A DNA stretch of 38,306 nt from Dehalococcoidaceae bacterium (GTDB lineage: Bacteria > Chloroflexota > Dehalococcoidia > Dehalococcoidales > CSSed11-197). Position numbers and translations under genes: made by a program. A model generated the notes under the pieces. It saw only the letters and a list, made by a program, of their open reading frames with translations, had not been told where the DNA came from and made no database searches. Each line of letters begins with the position of its first letter. Position 1 is the stretch's first letter. Below are positions 23,965 to 32,413 of this stretch, in pieces. The DNA lies in assembly GCA_016928015.1 (NCBI GenBank), contig JAFGLQ010000119.1:1-38306 (forward strand). Reading direction: 5' to 3'.

Positions 23965-25683
23965 TTATTCGTCGTCTGTGTCAGTTTTTCTGGTTGCTCC
24001 ATGCTGTTCAAGCTCGCTGAACATCTGCTCCAGTTCTTCCAGTCTGGATTTCTTCATTTCCTGCGTTTCAACCGGTATCTCATTTGAAGGTAGCGTGTTC
24101 TCTTCTTTCACGGGTTCGTAAATTTCATCGAATTCCTCGGTATTTACCGGTTCCGGGCGTTCTGTCGATATCTGGCTTTTAGTGGCGGTATCGATTTTCT
24201 GTATTTTTGGAGCTTGCTTTTCTATTTTTTTCAAATCGCGCTTCAGTTCCCTGGAAACCTGCCCTGCCACCTTGTTTATTTCGCCCGTGCCGCTGATCAT
24301 TCTTTCTATAATAGGCAGGGACATTCCAACGGCTTCCTGCAAAGCCAGCCTGGCGGCATTGATGGCATCTTCAGCTGTTTGCACGGCTTGCCGGGCTGCT
24401 ATTTCCGCTTCCTGCGACAAGCTGGTTGCATTTTCAAGCGCATTCTGTGATTGCCGGAGAGCGGCAGTGGCCTCCTTCCGGGCTTTTTCGGCAGTTTCTT
24501 CGGCGCGGGAAATGGGCAACCGGGACGATTTTACCCAGCCTTGTATATCATCAACTGCTTTCGAGCTTATTTGCTGAGCTTTTTCTATTGCCTTCTGAGA
24601 AGAGGTTATTGCCTGGTCTGCGGTGTGTTTAGCCACGTTACCGAGGTCAATTGCCTTATTCGAACTGTTCAGCGCATCTTGTTTGGCCTGTTCTACCGAT
24701 AGTTCTGCCTGACGGATAGTGTCTTCAATATTAGCAATCGCCTCTTTAATCATAACAACAGCCTGGTTGGCGTTTTCACTGGCCTGCTGGCTGCTTTGTT
24801 CTACGCGAAAAATAGATTGCTTTGAAAGCTTGAGCGCTTCATCGGCCGTGTTCTTGGCCCACTGGCTGGAATCATTGGCCATTTTTATTGCCTTTTCAAA
24901 GTTACTGGAATAACCCGCGGCAGTTTCCTGGGCAATGGCTGCGGCTCTTTCAGCCCTTTTTACGGCATCCTCGCTCAATCTGGCTGAAGCGTCGGCTACC
25001 TTCCTGGATGCACGGCTTACTTCATCAGCCCTTAAAATGGCTTCATTGGAAATCCGGGCGGCTTCAGTAGCCGATTCCCGGGTGGTTTTTCCCATTTCTT
25101 CTACCTTTTCGATTGCCTGCTGTCCCAGCAGAACTGCGTTTTGAGCTTCACTTTTAGCCTCGTTTGACATTCTTTCGGCGCTTCTGAGGGTTTCCTGGGA
25201 TTGTTTTACTGTTGCTTTAATTTCATCCAGCGTTTCCCTGGCAATTTTTTCTATGCGGGCAACTGTATCTTCAAAGGAGCGTGAAAGTTCTTTTGAAGCC
25301 TTTGTAGAGTTTTCCACGCTTTCTTCGGCATTTCTGGCAGCATGTTTGAATGCAGCTTCAGCTTCTTCGGCTCGCGCTTTGGCCTGGCTGTAATCTTCTG
25401 CTGCCTTGGATACGGCTTCTTCTGCCTTTAATACAGCTTCCTCAGCGCGGCGTACCGCATTTTCAGAAGCTCTTTTCGCTTCGGATGAATCTCTTTGCGC
25501 TTGTTTTACAATTTCCTTTGCGTTATTAAGCGCTTCCTTGCTTACTTTTATAGATTCTTTGGCCTCTTCTTTTGACTGGTTGGATAGATTCACAGCCTCT
25601 GTAATCTCTTTTCTTAAAGCTTCAGTTTCTTTTTCCATGCTTTTAAGGTCTCCTGCAGTAAAATTATGGCTGTTATTATTCAA
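23965..25683 (-). CDS. Large heptad coiled-coil protein, unknown function
   Basis: The product has 572 residues, of which about 20-460 are a nearly unbroken coiled coil. Ala/Ser occur in 3-4 heptad spacing, flanked by Glu, Lys, Gln and Arg (for example AVRRAEEAVLKAEEAVSKA). A region near residue 460 (GMSLPIIERMISGTGEIN) breaks the helix. It leads to a basic stretch, ELKRDLKKIEKQAPKIQK, and an acidic, proline-containing tail with a last short coil LEELEQMFSELEQHG. There is no signal peptide or membrane segment. It starts at TTG 25683 after GGAGGTAGGAG. It resembles SMC-arm or scaffold-type rods but lacks ATPase motifs. The neighbouring tubulin-like GTPase makes a cytoskeletal partner role an attractive but untested idea. 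A smaller protein of the same style is at 10915-11529. Confidence 0.8.
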   Translation of the reverse strand: MNNNSHNFTAGDLKSMEKETEALRKEITEAVNLSNQSKEEAKESIKVSKEALNNAKEIVKQAQRDSSEAKRASENAVRRAEEAVLKAEEAVSKAAEDYSQAKARAEEAEAAFKHAARNAEESVENSTKASKELSRSFEDTVARIEKIARETLDEIKATVKQSQETLRSAERMSNEAKSEAQNAVLLGQQAIEKVEEMGKTTRESATEAARISNEAILRADEVSRASRKVADASARLSEDAVKRAERAAAIAQETAAGYSSNFEKAIKMANDSSQWAKNTADEALKLSKQSIFRVEQSSQQASENANQAVVMIKEAIANIEDTIRQAELSVEQAKQDALNSSNKAIDLGNVAKHTADQAITSSQKAIEKAQQISSKAVDDIQGWVKSSRLPISRAEETAEKARKEATAALRQSQNALENATSLSQEAEIAARQAVQTAEDAINAARLALQEAVGMSLPIIERMISGTGEINKVAGQVSRELKRDLKKIEKQAPKIQKIDTATKSQISTERPEPVNTEEFDEIYEPVKEENTLPSNEIPVETQEMKKSRLEELEQMFSELEQHGATRKTDTDDE

Positions 25684-25768
25684 TGGTCTCCTACCTCCGC
25701 TGCGAATAATTCTATAACAGCATTACCTCTAAAGCAAACATAACCCGGTATCAGCCTAAGTTGAGTTG

Positions 25769-25797
25769 TTGTTTCGTCATAAAATACAGGGTAAAAT
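25769..25797 (+). promoter_or_regulatory. Candidate promoter for the disulfide oxidoreductase
   Basis: TTGTTT at 25769-25774 is followed after 17 bases by TAAAAT at 25792-25797, 43 bases before the gene start. The -35 box is weak. Confidence 0.4.
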
Positions 25798-25839
25798 GGC
25801 AGGCATGCATGATTGACAGAAAAACAAGGAGTATTTCAA

Positions 25840-27216
25840 ATGAAGAAATATGATGTTATCGTCATCGGTTCCGGCTGCGGTCTCATAGTTACTGAAGCGG
25901 CGGCTATGGCCGGGAATAAGACGGCTCTTGTAGAAATGGATAAAATGGGAGGCACCTGCCTCAACGTTGGGTGTATACCTTCCAAAATGCTTATTTATCC
26001 GGCGGACGTAATATACGAAATTGAAAACTCTTCCCGTTTGGGCATCAACGCTTCACTTTCAAATGTGGATTTTGCCGGCATTTTAGAGCGGACGAGCCGG
26101 ACAATAGAAGGCTATCGCAATAAATTGCATCGTCAGTTGCATCGTATGCATGGGGTTGATCTTTATGAATCAAGAGCTCGATTCATTGACGAGCATACCC
26201 TGGATGTAGATGGCCAAAGAATTACCGCTCCGTTGATTTTTATCGCCTGCGGTACGCGTCCGGTGTTACCCCAGGCTGAACTGTCGGGAAAACCCGGTAT
26301 AATTACCAACGATAATTTGCTTAATCTAACCAGCCTGCCTGCAGAAATACTTATCGTTGGTGGTGGTTATGTTGCCTGTGAATATGGCCACTTTTTCGCT
26401 GCCATGGGCAGCAAGGTTACCATGCTGGAAATGACCGGCCAATTATTATCAGGCGAAGAACCGGAAGTTTCCCAACTGGTTGAAAAAACTCTACGGTCAA
26501 AAATCAACGTTCAAACGAATACAATTTTAAAGACGGTAAATGAGGCTCATTCGGGATGGAATATTTCAACTGAAAACACGCAGGACAATTCCAGCAAGTC
26601 TTTTTTTTCCAGCCATGTTCTTTTCGCCATGGGCAGAATCCCCAACACCGATATTCTCGGTTCGAGGGAAATTGGCATCGACCATGACGATAAGGGGTAT
26701 ATACGGGTTAATGATTACCTGCAGACAAACATCGAGGGCATATACGCTATAGGCGATGTGAATGGCCAGTACATGTTCCGCCATGCTGCCAATTATGAGG
26801 CCGAACTGGCCTGGCACAATGGGCTGCATTCCCGGGCTGGCTTTGCACACCTGACCGCCGTTGATTATCTTGCCATGCCGCATGCGGTTTTTACCCGTCC
26901 GCAGGTTGCTTCGGTCGGCATGACCGAAGCACGCGCCCGTAAAGAGCATGATATTGGTACAGGCATCGTCAGCTATTTCGAGACAGCCAAGGGAGAAGCC
27001 ATGCAGGAAAAAGAAGGGTTTGCCAAAGCGGTAGTCGATAAATCCAACGGGAACGTACTTGGATTCCATATTGCCGGGCCGAATGCTGCAATTTTAATCC
27101 AGGAAGTTGTCAATGCCATGTCCGGCAAGGGGGGAACGGATACCGTTAAACGGGGTATTCATATTCACCCGTCTATCAGCGAGCTTGTACCCTTAACCAT
27201 ATCAAGCGCAAAGTGA
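25840..27216 (+). CDS. FAD-dependent pyridine nucleotide-disulfide oxidoreductase (dihydrolipoamide dehydrogenase-like)
   Basis: This is a class I flavin disulfide reductase of 458 residues. The FAD motif GSGCGL is at 10-15. The redox-active disulfide is Cys40/Cys45 in GGTCLNVGCIPSKML. The NAD(P)H-binding ILIVGGGYVACEYG follows near residue 180, and the second FAD block TNIEGIYAIGDVNG near 300. The C-terminal His443/Glu448 pair sits in HIHPSISELV and serves as the catalytic base of the partner subunit. It may be a dihydrolipoamide dehydrogenase, mercuric reductase-like or mycothione reductase-like enzyme; no lipoyl-enzyme genes lie nearby, so the substrate is open. The ATG at 25840 with AAGGAG is preferred over an upstream TTG at 25813. 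It is divergent from the coiled-coil gene. Confidence 0.88.
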   Translation: MKKYDVIVIGSGCGLIVTEAAAMAGNKTALVEMDKMGGTCLNVGCIPSKMLIYPADVIYEIENSSRLGINASLSNVDFAGILERTSRTIEGYRNKLHRQLHRMHGVDLYESRARFIDEHTLDVDGQRITAPLIFIACGTRPVLPQAELSGKPGIITNDNLLNLTSLPAEILIVGGGYVACEYGHFFAAMGSKVTMLEMTGQLLSGEEPEVSQLVEKTLRSKINVQTNTILKTVNEAHSGWNISTENTQDNSSKSFFSSHVLFAMGRIPNTDILGSREIGIDHDDKGYIRVNDYLQTNIEGIYAIGDVNGQYMFRHAANYEAELAWHNGLHSRAGFAHLTAVDYLAMPHAVFTRPQVASVGMTEARARKEHDIGTGIVSYFETAKGEAMQEKEGFAKAVVDKSNGNVLGFHIAGPNAAILIQEVVNAMSGKGGTDTVKRGIHIHPSISELVPLTISSAK

Positions 27217-27217
27217 G

Positions 27218-27237
27218 GTTAATAAATCATTATTAAC
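27218..27237. repeat. AT-rich inverted repeat after the oxidoreductase gene
   Basis: GTTAATAA and TTATTAAC form a perfect 8-bp inverted repeat around ATCA, one base after the stop codon. Its low GC makes a terminator unlikely; it could be a binding site for a regulator of the ABC operon downstream. Confidence 0.35.
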
Positions 27238-27284
27238 AAGTCCTGTGGGAAAATATTATCTGTGAGCAAAGTTGCCTAAACCTA

Positions 27285-27313
27285 TTGACATTGCTGTATA
27301 TTGCTGATACTTT
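27285..27313 (+). promoter_or_regulatory. Candidate promoter of the peptide ABC operon
   Basis: A perfect TTGACA at 27285-27290 is followed after 17 bases by TACTTT at 27308-27313. The expected 5' leader of about 75 bases includes the hairpin at 27342. Confidence 0.5.
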
Positions 27314-27341
27314 AGAATATTATTATTTCATAAGCGAACTT

Positions 27342-27358
27342 CCCGGAATTAATCCGGG
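27342..27358 (+). promoter_or_regulatory. 5' leader hairpin of the ABC operon
   Basis: CCCGGA and TCCGGG pair around ATTAA, about 27 bases before the ribosome site of the binding-protein gene. It may stabilise the transcript; no regulatory function is known. Confidence 0.35.
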
Positions 27359-27394
27359 CAAAGGCTGGAATCAAAATAAATTAATGGAGGAGAA

Positions 27395-29158
27395 ATGTTC
27401 ATGAAACCTAGAACACTCGGCAAGTTCGCGGTTGCGGCACTTGTACTAATAGTGGTTGCAACCGTATTGCCAGCTTGCCAAACGGAGGAAAAACCTGAAA
27501 TCAAGAATCCGGACACTTTTATAGTTGCCACCATCGGTGGCCCGGAAACACTAGACCCGGCGGCAGCCTATGACAGTGCCAGCGGCGAGGTACTGCAGAT
27601 GGTATACGAAACCCTCATATATTACAAAGGCGAAAAAACCGACGAATATGTTGAGGTTCTGGCCGACGAATGGGAAATCTCTGCCGATGGTAAAACCTAC
27701 CGATTCCACATTCGTGATGGAATATACTTCCATAACGGCAACGAAATGACACCGGAAGATGTGGAATATACCTTCGAACGGCAACTGGTACAGGATTATG
27801 TCGGTGCCCCTACCTGGATGCTGTACGAACCCCTGCTGGGTATAGGTACCAGTTCGCATGTCGGTGACTCCCTGCGCCCGCTCAGTGACCTTACCAGCGT
27901 TGTCGAAGTAGTCGATGACAACTGGGTGGAATTCTACCTTGCCGCTCCGTATGAACCGTTTATTCAAATTTTATGCGGGTGGTGGGGCGGTATCGTTGAC
28001 AAGGAATGGTGTATCGAAAACGGCGACTGGGATGGCACCCAGGCTTCTTATGAAGCCCTCAACAATCCGGCTGCCAATGCCTGGCCTCTTGACCTTATTA
28101 CCAACGGCACTGGCCCGTTCAAGCTGGAGTACTGGGAAAAGGCAGTAGAAGTGTCGCTGGTAAGAAACGAAAACTACTGGCGCGATGAAGCCCCGTTCGC
28201 CAGGCTGCTCATCAAAGATGTCCCTGAATGGACAACCCGAAAACTCATGCTTGAAAACGGCGACTGCGACTACGCCTATGTACCCACCATCAACTATGAA
28301 GAAATGGAAGGCGCGGCCAACATAACCGTTTACAAAGACCTGCCGCTGGTGCAGTGCGAAGGCTTTTTCTTCAACTACGAAATAAGCTCCGAGAGCACGT
28401 TTATCGGCAGCGGACAACTTGACGGCAACGGTATTCCGACTGACTTCTTTACCGATCAGGACATCCGCAAGGGCTTTACCTACTCTTTCGATTGGGAAGC
28501 CTATATAGACGATGCCATGAACGGTCACGGTGTTCAACCGGCCTCTCCAGTAGTAAAAGGGCTTACCTACTACAATCCCGACCTCCCCATTTACTCCCAT
28601 GATGCTGCCAAAGCCGAAGAACATTTCAAAGCGGCTTTCGGCGGCCAGGTCTGGGAAAAGGGTTTCAAGATGACCCTGGCCTATAACAGCGGCAACGATA
28701 CCCGCAAGGTTGCCTGCGAAATCCTGGCCGACAATATCAACGCCCTTAACCCGAAATTCCAGGTTACCGCTGCTCCCCAGGAATGGACCAGCTACGGCGC
28801 CCAGATGTATGCCCAGGTACTTCCCTGCTTCCAGGTCGGCTGGATACCCGATTTCTTCGATGCCCACAACTTTATCTATACCTGGATGCACGAAGGCGGC
28901 TACTGGGCATATTACCAGCGCTACAACAACCCGGAAGCCACCGCTCTGATCGAAAAGGCCATCAACTCTCCGGATTCCGACGAACGCCAGGCAATATATG
29001 ATCAGCTTGCCGGTATCTACTACGATGAATGCCCCGGCATCCTACTGGTGCAGCCCACCGGCAACCGTTATTTCCGGGACTGGGTCAAGGGCTTCTACTT
29101 CAACCCGGCCAACTCCGCCAACTATGGCTGGGTTTACGAGCTTGAGAAAAAGTACTAA
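27395..29158 (+). CDS. ABC transporter substrate-binding lipoprotein, family 5 (peptide-type)
   Basis: The 587-residue protein is an extracytoplasmic solute-binding protein of the oligopeptide/dipeptide/nickel family. The N-terminal signal peptide (FAVAALVLIVVATV) ends in the lipobox LPAC with lipidated Cys28. The mature part opens with TFIVATIGGPETLDPAAAYD, the typical start of the family fold, and includes TYRFHIRDGIYFHNGNEMTPED. Ligand identity cannot be read, but peptides are the usual cargo. It begins with ATG 27395 after GGAGGAG; a second ATG two codons on is also possible. Its codons favour C-ending forms more than neighbouring genes, consistent with high expression. It is first in an operon with permeases and ATPases, separated from them by a strong hairpin at 29219. 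Confidence 0.92.
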   Translation: MFMKPRTLGKFAVAALVLIVVATVLPACQTEEKPEIKNPDTFIVATIGGPETLDPAAAYDSASGEVLQMVYETLIYYKGEKTDEYVEVLADEWEISADGKTYRFHIRDGIYFHNGNEMTPEDVEYTFERQLVQDYVGAPTWMLYEPLLGIGTSSHVGDSLRPLSDLTSVVEVVDDNWVEFYLAAPYEPFIQILCGWWGGIVDKEWCIENGDWDGTQASYEALNNPAANAWPLDLITNGTGPFKLEYWEKAVEVSLVRNENYWRDEAPFARLLIKDVPEWTTRKLMLENGDCDYAYVPTINYEEMEGAANITVYKDLPLVQCEGFFFNYEISSESTFIGSGQLDGNGIPTDFFTDQDIRKGFTYSFDWEAYIDDAMNGHGVQPASPVVKGLTYYNPDLPIYSHDAAKAEEHFKAAFGGQVWEKGFKMTLAYNSGNDTRKVACEILADNINALNPKFQVTAAPQEWTSYGAQMYAQVLPCFQVGWIPDFFDAHNFIYTWMHEGGYWAYYQRYNNPEATALIEKAINSPDSDERQAIYDQLAGIYYDECPGILLVQPTGNRYFRDWVKGFYFNPANSANYGWVYELEKKY

Positions 29159-29218
29159 TATATATCACTGGTAGATAAAGTTAAACATTCATTGATTTTG
29201 GCGACCTGATGTAAGATG

Positions 29219-29258
29219 GACAGGGCCCCTGACTCCTCTTCAACAAAGGGGCCCTGTC
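29219..29258 (+). terminator. Strong hairpin between binding protein and permease genes
   Basis: Arms GACAGGGCCCCT (29219-29230) and AGGGGCCCTGTC (29247-29258) form a perfect 12-bp stem with a 16-base loop. There is no T-run after it. It probably stabilises the upstream mRNA end or partially stops transcription, giving more binding protein than permease. Confidence 0.6.
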
Positions 29259-29292
29259 TAAGTATAAAGCATCGACGGAGAAAGGCTGAGCT

Positions 29293-30339
29293 TTGGAATT
29301 TCGTTCTTATTTAATACGAAGATTGTTTCTTCTGATACCCGTTCTGTTAGGCGTTTCCATTTTAATTTTTGGTCTTTTGCAGCTTTTCCCCCCGTACCAG
29401 CGCGCCATGCTCTATGTTACCGACCCTAGGCAGCTATCCAACATTGATGAGATAATAGAACTCTACGGGTTGAATGCGCCGGTATGGCAGCAGTACTTCA
29501 CCTGGCTGGGCCAGGTATTTCAGGGCAACCTCGGCTGGTCAAAAGTTGTTGGCATGTCAGTAACCGATGCAATCTTCAATTTCCTGCCAGCTACCCTGGA
29601 ACTGGCCATTTTTTCAACCCCTATAATTATCCTGGGCGGTATCTGGCTTGGAACCAAAGCCGCCGCCCACAAGGACGGGCTTATCGATCATACCACCCGC
29701 GCCGGGGCTATTGTCGGCTGGTCGTTGCCCACTTTCTGGTTCGGACTGGTTTTACTTATGATCTTCTACGGTTATTTCCGCGGCCTGTTTCCACCCGAAC
29801 GGCTCAGCACCGCCATGAGTGTACTCGTCAACTCGGCATCCTTTACCCGGTACACCCATCTTAATTTTATCGATGGAATATTGAACTGGGAATGGAGGGT
29901 AGTTTTCGACTCCCTCAGGCACCTGGTTCTGCCGGTTATAACCCTGTCGGTTGTCAATATTGCTTTTATTATGCGCCTGATGCGCTCGAGCATGCTTGAA
30001 TCACTGGGCAGAGGATACGTTTTGACAGCCCGTGCCAAAGGTTTGCCGGAAAAACAGGTTATAAACAAACACGCCCGCCGCAATGCCATGATTCCGGTAT
30101 TGACGGTATCAGGGTATATTTTTGCTGCCATCGTTAACGGGGTGGTTATTACTGAAAGCATTTTTAATTACAAAGGGCTTGGCTGGTGGGCATGGCGCAC
30201 CGCCATCCAACTTGATGTGTCTTCAATACTCGGCTTTGCTCTGTTCAGCGGGGTTCTGTTTGTGCTTACCAACCTGGTAGTCGATCTTCTTTATGCTAAA
30301 TTCGACCCTCGCGTGCGCCTGGGAGGGGGTGTTAAATGA
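29293..30339 (+). CDS. Peptide-type ABC transporter permease (DppB/OppB-like)
   Basis: The 348-residue protein is the first membrane subunit of the importer. An N-terminal helix (LIRRLFLLIPVLLGVSILIFGLLQL) is followed by the family periplasmic loop and five further segments. The ABC-permease EAA loop is seen as YVLTARAKGLPEKQVINKHARRNAMIPVL near residues 240-268, which contacts the ATPase. It starts with TTG 29293. Its final codons overlap the next permease gene by four bases (ATGA), so coupled translation is expected. Family 5 importers usually have one B- and one C-type permease, as found here. Confidence 0.9.
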   Translation: MEFRSYLIRRLFLLIPVLLGVSILIFGLLQLFPPYQRAMLYVTDPRQLSNIDEIIELYGLNAPVWQQYFTWLGQVFQGNLGWSKVVGMSVTDAIFNFLPATLELAIFSTPIIILGGIWLGTKAAAHKDGLIDHTTRAGAIVGWSLPTFWFGLVLLMIFYGYFRGLFPPERLSTAMSVLVNSASFTRYTHLNFIDGILNWEWRVVFDSLRHLVLPVITLSVVNIAFIMRLMRSSMLESLGRGYVLTARAKGLPEKQVINKHARRNAMIPVLTVSGYIFAAIVNGVVITESIFNYKGLGWWAWRTAIQLDVSSILGFALFSGVLFVLTNLVVDLLYAKFDPRVRLGGGVK

Positions 30340-31223
30340 AGAATTTAAGATTCCTCCTTTTCCACTTCAAAAAGAACCCGCTGTCTGTTATCGGCCTGGT
30401 GATAATAGTAATATTTGCTATCATTGCGGCGCTGGCTCCGGTTATTGCGCCCACACCCGAGGGTCAATTCAACCCGTATATGATACCCCGGGACGGCTAT
30501 GGTTCCACTCCTCAACCCCCCAGCGATACTCACATATTCGGCACCACGCAGGGGCAGTACGATATTTTCTACGGCGTGATCTGGGGTACCCGCACTGCTT
30601 TCCAGGTTGGCCTGGTGGTTATCGGCGCTGTTCTGGTAATCGGCATAATTCTGGGGAGTTTAGCAGGGTATTTCGGCGGTATAATCGATGAGATCATCAT
30701 GCGTATAACCGATATTTTTCTGGCTTTTCCGCCGCTGATTCTTGCCATGGCGGTAACCATCGCCCTGGGAGCCAGCATCGAAAGTATCATCATTGCCATT
30801 ACGGTGGTTTCGTGGCCGAGTTATGCCCGCGTTATTCGGGGAGATATTCTGGCCATACGTGAAGAGGATTATATTGAAGCATCTCGCGGTGTCGGCGCAT
30901 CGCACCTGCGAATTATTTTGAAACACATTTTACCCAATTCGATATATCCCATTTTCATAATGGCTTCTCTGGATATAGGATCGGTGGTCCTCACTGCGGC
31001 TGCTCTCAGCTTCCTGGGTCTGGGCGTACCGGAGGGTTACGCCGACTGGGGGCAGATGATCAATTTTGCCCGCAACTGGATTGTAGGTACTCCCACTAAT
31101 ACTTTTGCCTACTGGCATGCCATTACTATTCCCGGTCTTTTTATCTTCTTCTTCGTGATGGGCTGGAACCTGCTGGGCGATTCCCTGCGTGATATTCTTG
31201 ATCCCAGGCTGGCCAGGAGATAA
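30336..31223 (+). CDS. Peptide-type ABC transporter permease (DppC/OppC-like)
   Basis: The 295-residue second permease has the C-subunit N-terminus FHFKKNPLSVIGLVIIVIFAIIAALAPVI. A following loop, HIFGTTQGQYDIFYGVIWGTRTAFQVGL, matches the HxFGTDxxGRDxxSR-type motif of the family in altered form: HIFGTTQGQYDIF. The EAA loop is DYIEASRGVGASHLRIILKHILPN near residues 175-200. The last segment, LFIFFFVMGWNLLGDSLRDILDPRL, carries the terminal LGDxLRDxLDPR signature. ATGA overlap with the upstream permease and a two-base gap to the ATPase gene place it firmly in the operon. Confidence 0.9.
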   Translation: MKNLRFLLFHFKKNPLSVIGLVIIVIFAIIAALAPVIAPTPEGQFNPYMIPRDGYGSTPQPPSDTHIFGTTQGQYDIFYGVIWGTRTAFQVGLVVIGAVLVIGIILGSLAGYFGGIIDEIIMRITDIFLAFPPLILAMAVTIALGASIESIIIAITVVSWPSYARVIRGDILAIREEDYIEASRGVGASHLRIILKHILPNSIYPIFIMASLDIGSVVLTAAALSFLGLGVPEGYADWGQMINFARNWIVGTPTNTFAYWHAITIPGLFIFFFVMGWNLLGDSLRDILDPRLARR

Positions 31224-31225
31224 CC

Positions 31226-32413
31226 ATGGAAAAGCTGGTGCAGATTAAAGGAGTATCGGTAAATTTCTACACCTATGAAGGTGTTGTCAGAGCGCTGAAT
31301 AATCTCTCCCTGGATATATACAAGGGGGAAACACTGGGCCTTGTCGGTGAAACCGGGTGTGGCAAAACCATGACCGCGTTTGCCATCTTAAGGCTTATTA
31401 TGCCCCCCGGGGTAATAGAAACCGGCACAATCCTGTTTACACCCAACGGCTCAGCACCAGTTGATCTTTTGAGTTTGTCCGAAAAAGATATCCGGGCCAT
31501 TCGCGGCAGTAAAATCTCCATGGTTTTCCAGGAGCCGGGTAACGCTTTGAATCCGGTATACACTATCGGCGACCAGATATCAGAAGTCATACTGCTGCAT
31601 CGTAATAATGAAATGATTGTCCGGGCTATAAAAGACATCGACTGCCATTTGAACCAGCCAGCGGATGAGCGAAATAAGTTATTCGATTATTTTATAAGAA
31701 TGCAGAAATACATTCTCGCTGCAATGCTTAATTCTCCGGGCGCTTTACTACCCAGAATAGTTCAAAAAGTTCCGCTAGTGAAGCGCCTGCTGTGGCGGAT
31801 AAACAACGAGGCCAAAAAAACGGCTGTAGCGATGCTCAAGGAAGTAGATATTCCAGATGCCGAACGCATTGTCAATTATTACCCGCACCAGTTAAGCGGC
31901 GGCATGAAACAGAGAGCGGTTATCGCCATGGCTCTTGCCTGTTCGCCAAAATTTTTGATCGCTGATGAACCTACCACAGCCCTCGATGTTACTATCCAGG
32001 CCCAGATACTCGAACTTCTCCAGCGCCTCAAGGATGAATTCAATTCGTCCGTTTTGTACATAACCCATGACCTTGGCGTTGCTGCAGCCATCTGCGACCG
32101 GGTTGGCGTAATGTATGGCGGCAGTATTGTCGAACTTGCCGAAGTCAACGAGTTGTTTGTCAACCCGCTTCACCCGTATACCAGGGCTTTGCTGGCAGCT
32201 GTGCCCAAGCCGGGCGAAGAACCCATGCCGATTCCCGGCTTTATTCCCGACCCCACCAACCCGCCAGCCGGATGTCCTTTTCATCCCCGGTGTTCATTAG
32301 CGCAAGATATTTGCCGTTTGGAAAAGCCTGAATTGCACGAAATATATCCCGGTCATTTCATCGGTTGCCATATCGACGCAGGAGAAAATATTGACACCCC
32401 TAGTCAGAACTAA
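31226..32413 (+). CDS. Peptide-type ABC transporter ATPase (DppD/OppD-like, with insertion)
   Basis: The 395-residue ATPase has Walker A GETGCGKT (41-48), Q-loop Gln102 (MVFQEP), signature LSGGMKQR (223-230) and Walker B FLIADEP (243-249). YITHDLG and the oligopeptide-family C-terminal CPFHPRCSLAQDIC cysteine cluster complete it. It is about 65 residues longer than typical family members: residues 126-195 insert a helical, basic segment between Q-loop and signature. That region faces the permease in known structures, so the insertion may form a transporter-specific contact. The cysteine-rich tail is the site of an Fe-S or metal cluster in some relatives. It pairs with the next ATPase; their genes overlap by 23 bases. 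Confidence 0.9.
   Translation: MEKLVQIKGVSVNFYTYEGVVRALNNLSLDIYKGETLGLVGETGCGKTMTAFAILRLIMPPGVIETGTILFTPNGSAPVDLLSLSEKDIRAIRGSKISMVFQEPGNALNPVYTIGDQISEVILLHRNNEMIVRAIKDIDCHLNQPADERNKLFDYFIRMQKYILAAMLNSPGALLPRIVQKVPLVKRLLWRINNEAKKTAVAMLKEVDIPDAERIVNYYPHQLSGGMKQRAVIAMALACSPKFLIADEPTTALDVTIQAQILELLQRLKDEFNSSVLYITHDLGVAAAICDRVGVMYGGSIVELAEVNELFVNPLHPYTRALLAAVPKPGEEPMPIPGFIPDPTNPPAGCPFHPRCSLAQDICRLEKPELHEIYPGHFIGCHIDAGENIDTPSQN

Noticed and set aside
23965-25683. Coiled-coil gene as a tandem DNA repeat or low-complexity artefact
   Set aside because: The periodicity is in the protein pattern, not in exact DNA repeats; codons vary, and it has a good ribosome site and a distinct C-terminal tail.
27971-28891. 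Long antisense ORF (306 aa) inside the substrate-binding protein gene
   Set aside because: It is a shadow of a codon-biased gene on the other strand; the protein has no recognisable motif and no ribosome site.
29219-29258. Classic intrinsic terminator ending the binding-protein transcript
   Set aside because: The stem is strong but lacks a following T-run, so processing or stabilisation is equally likely.
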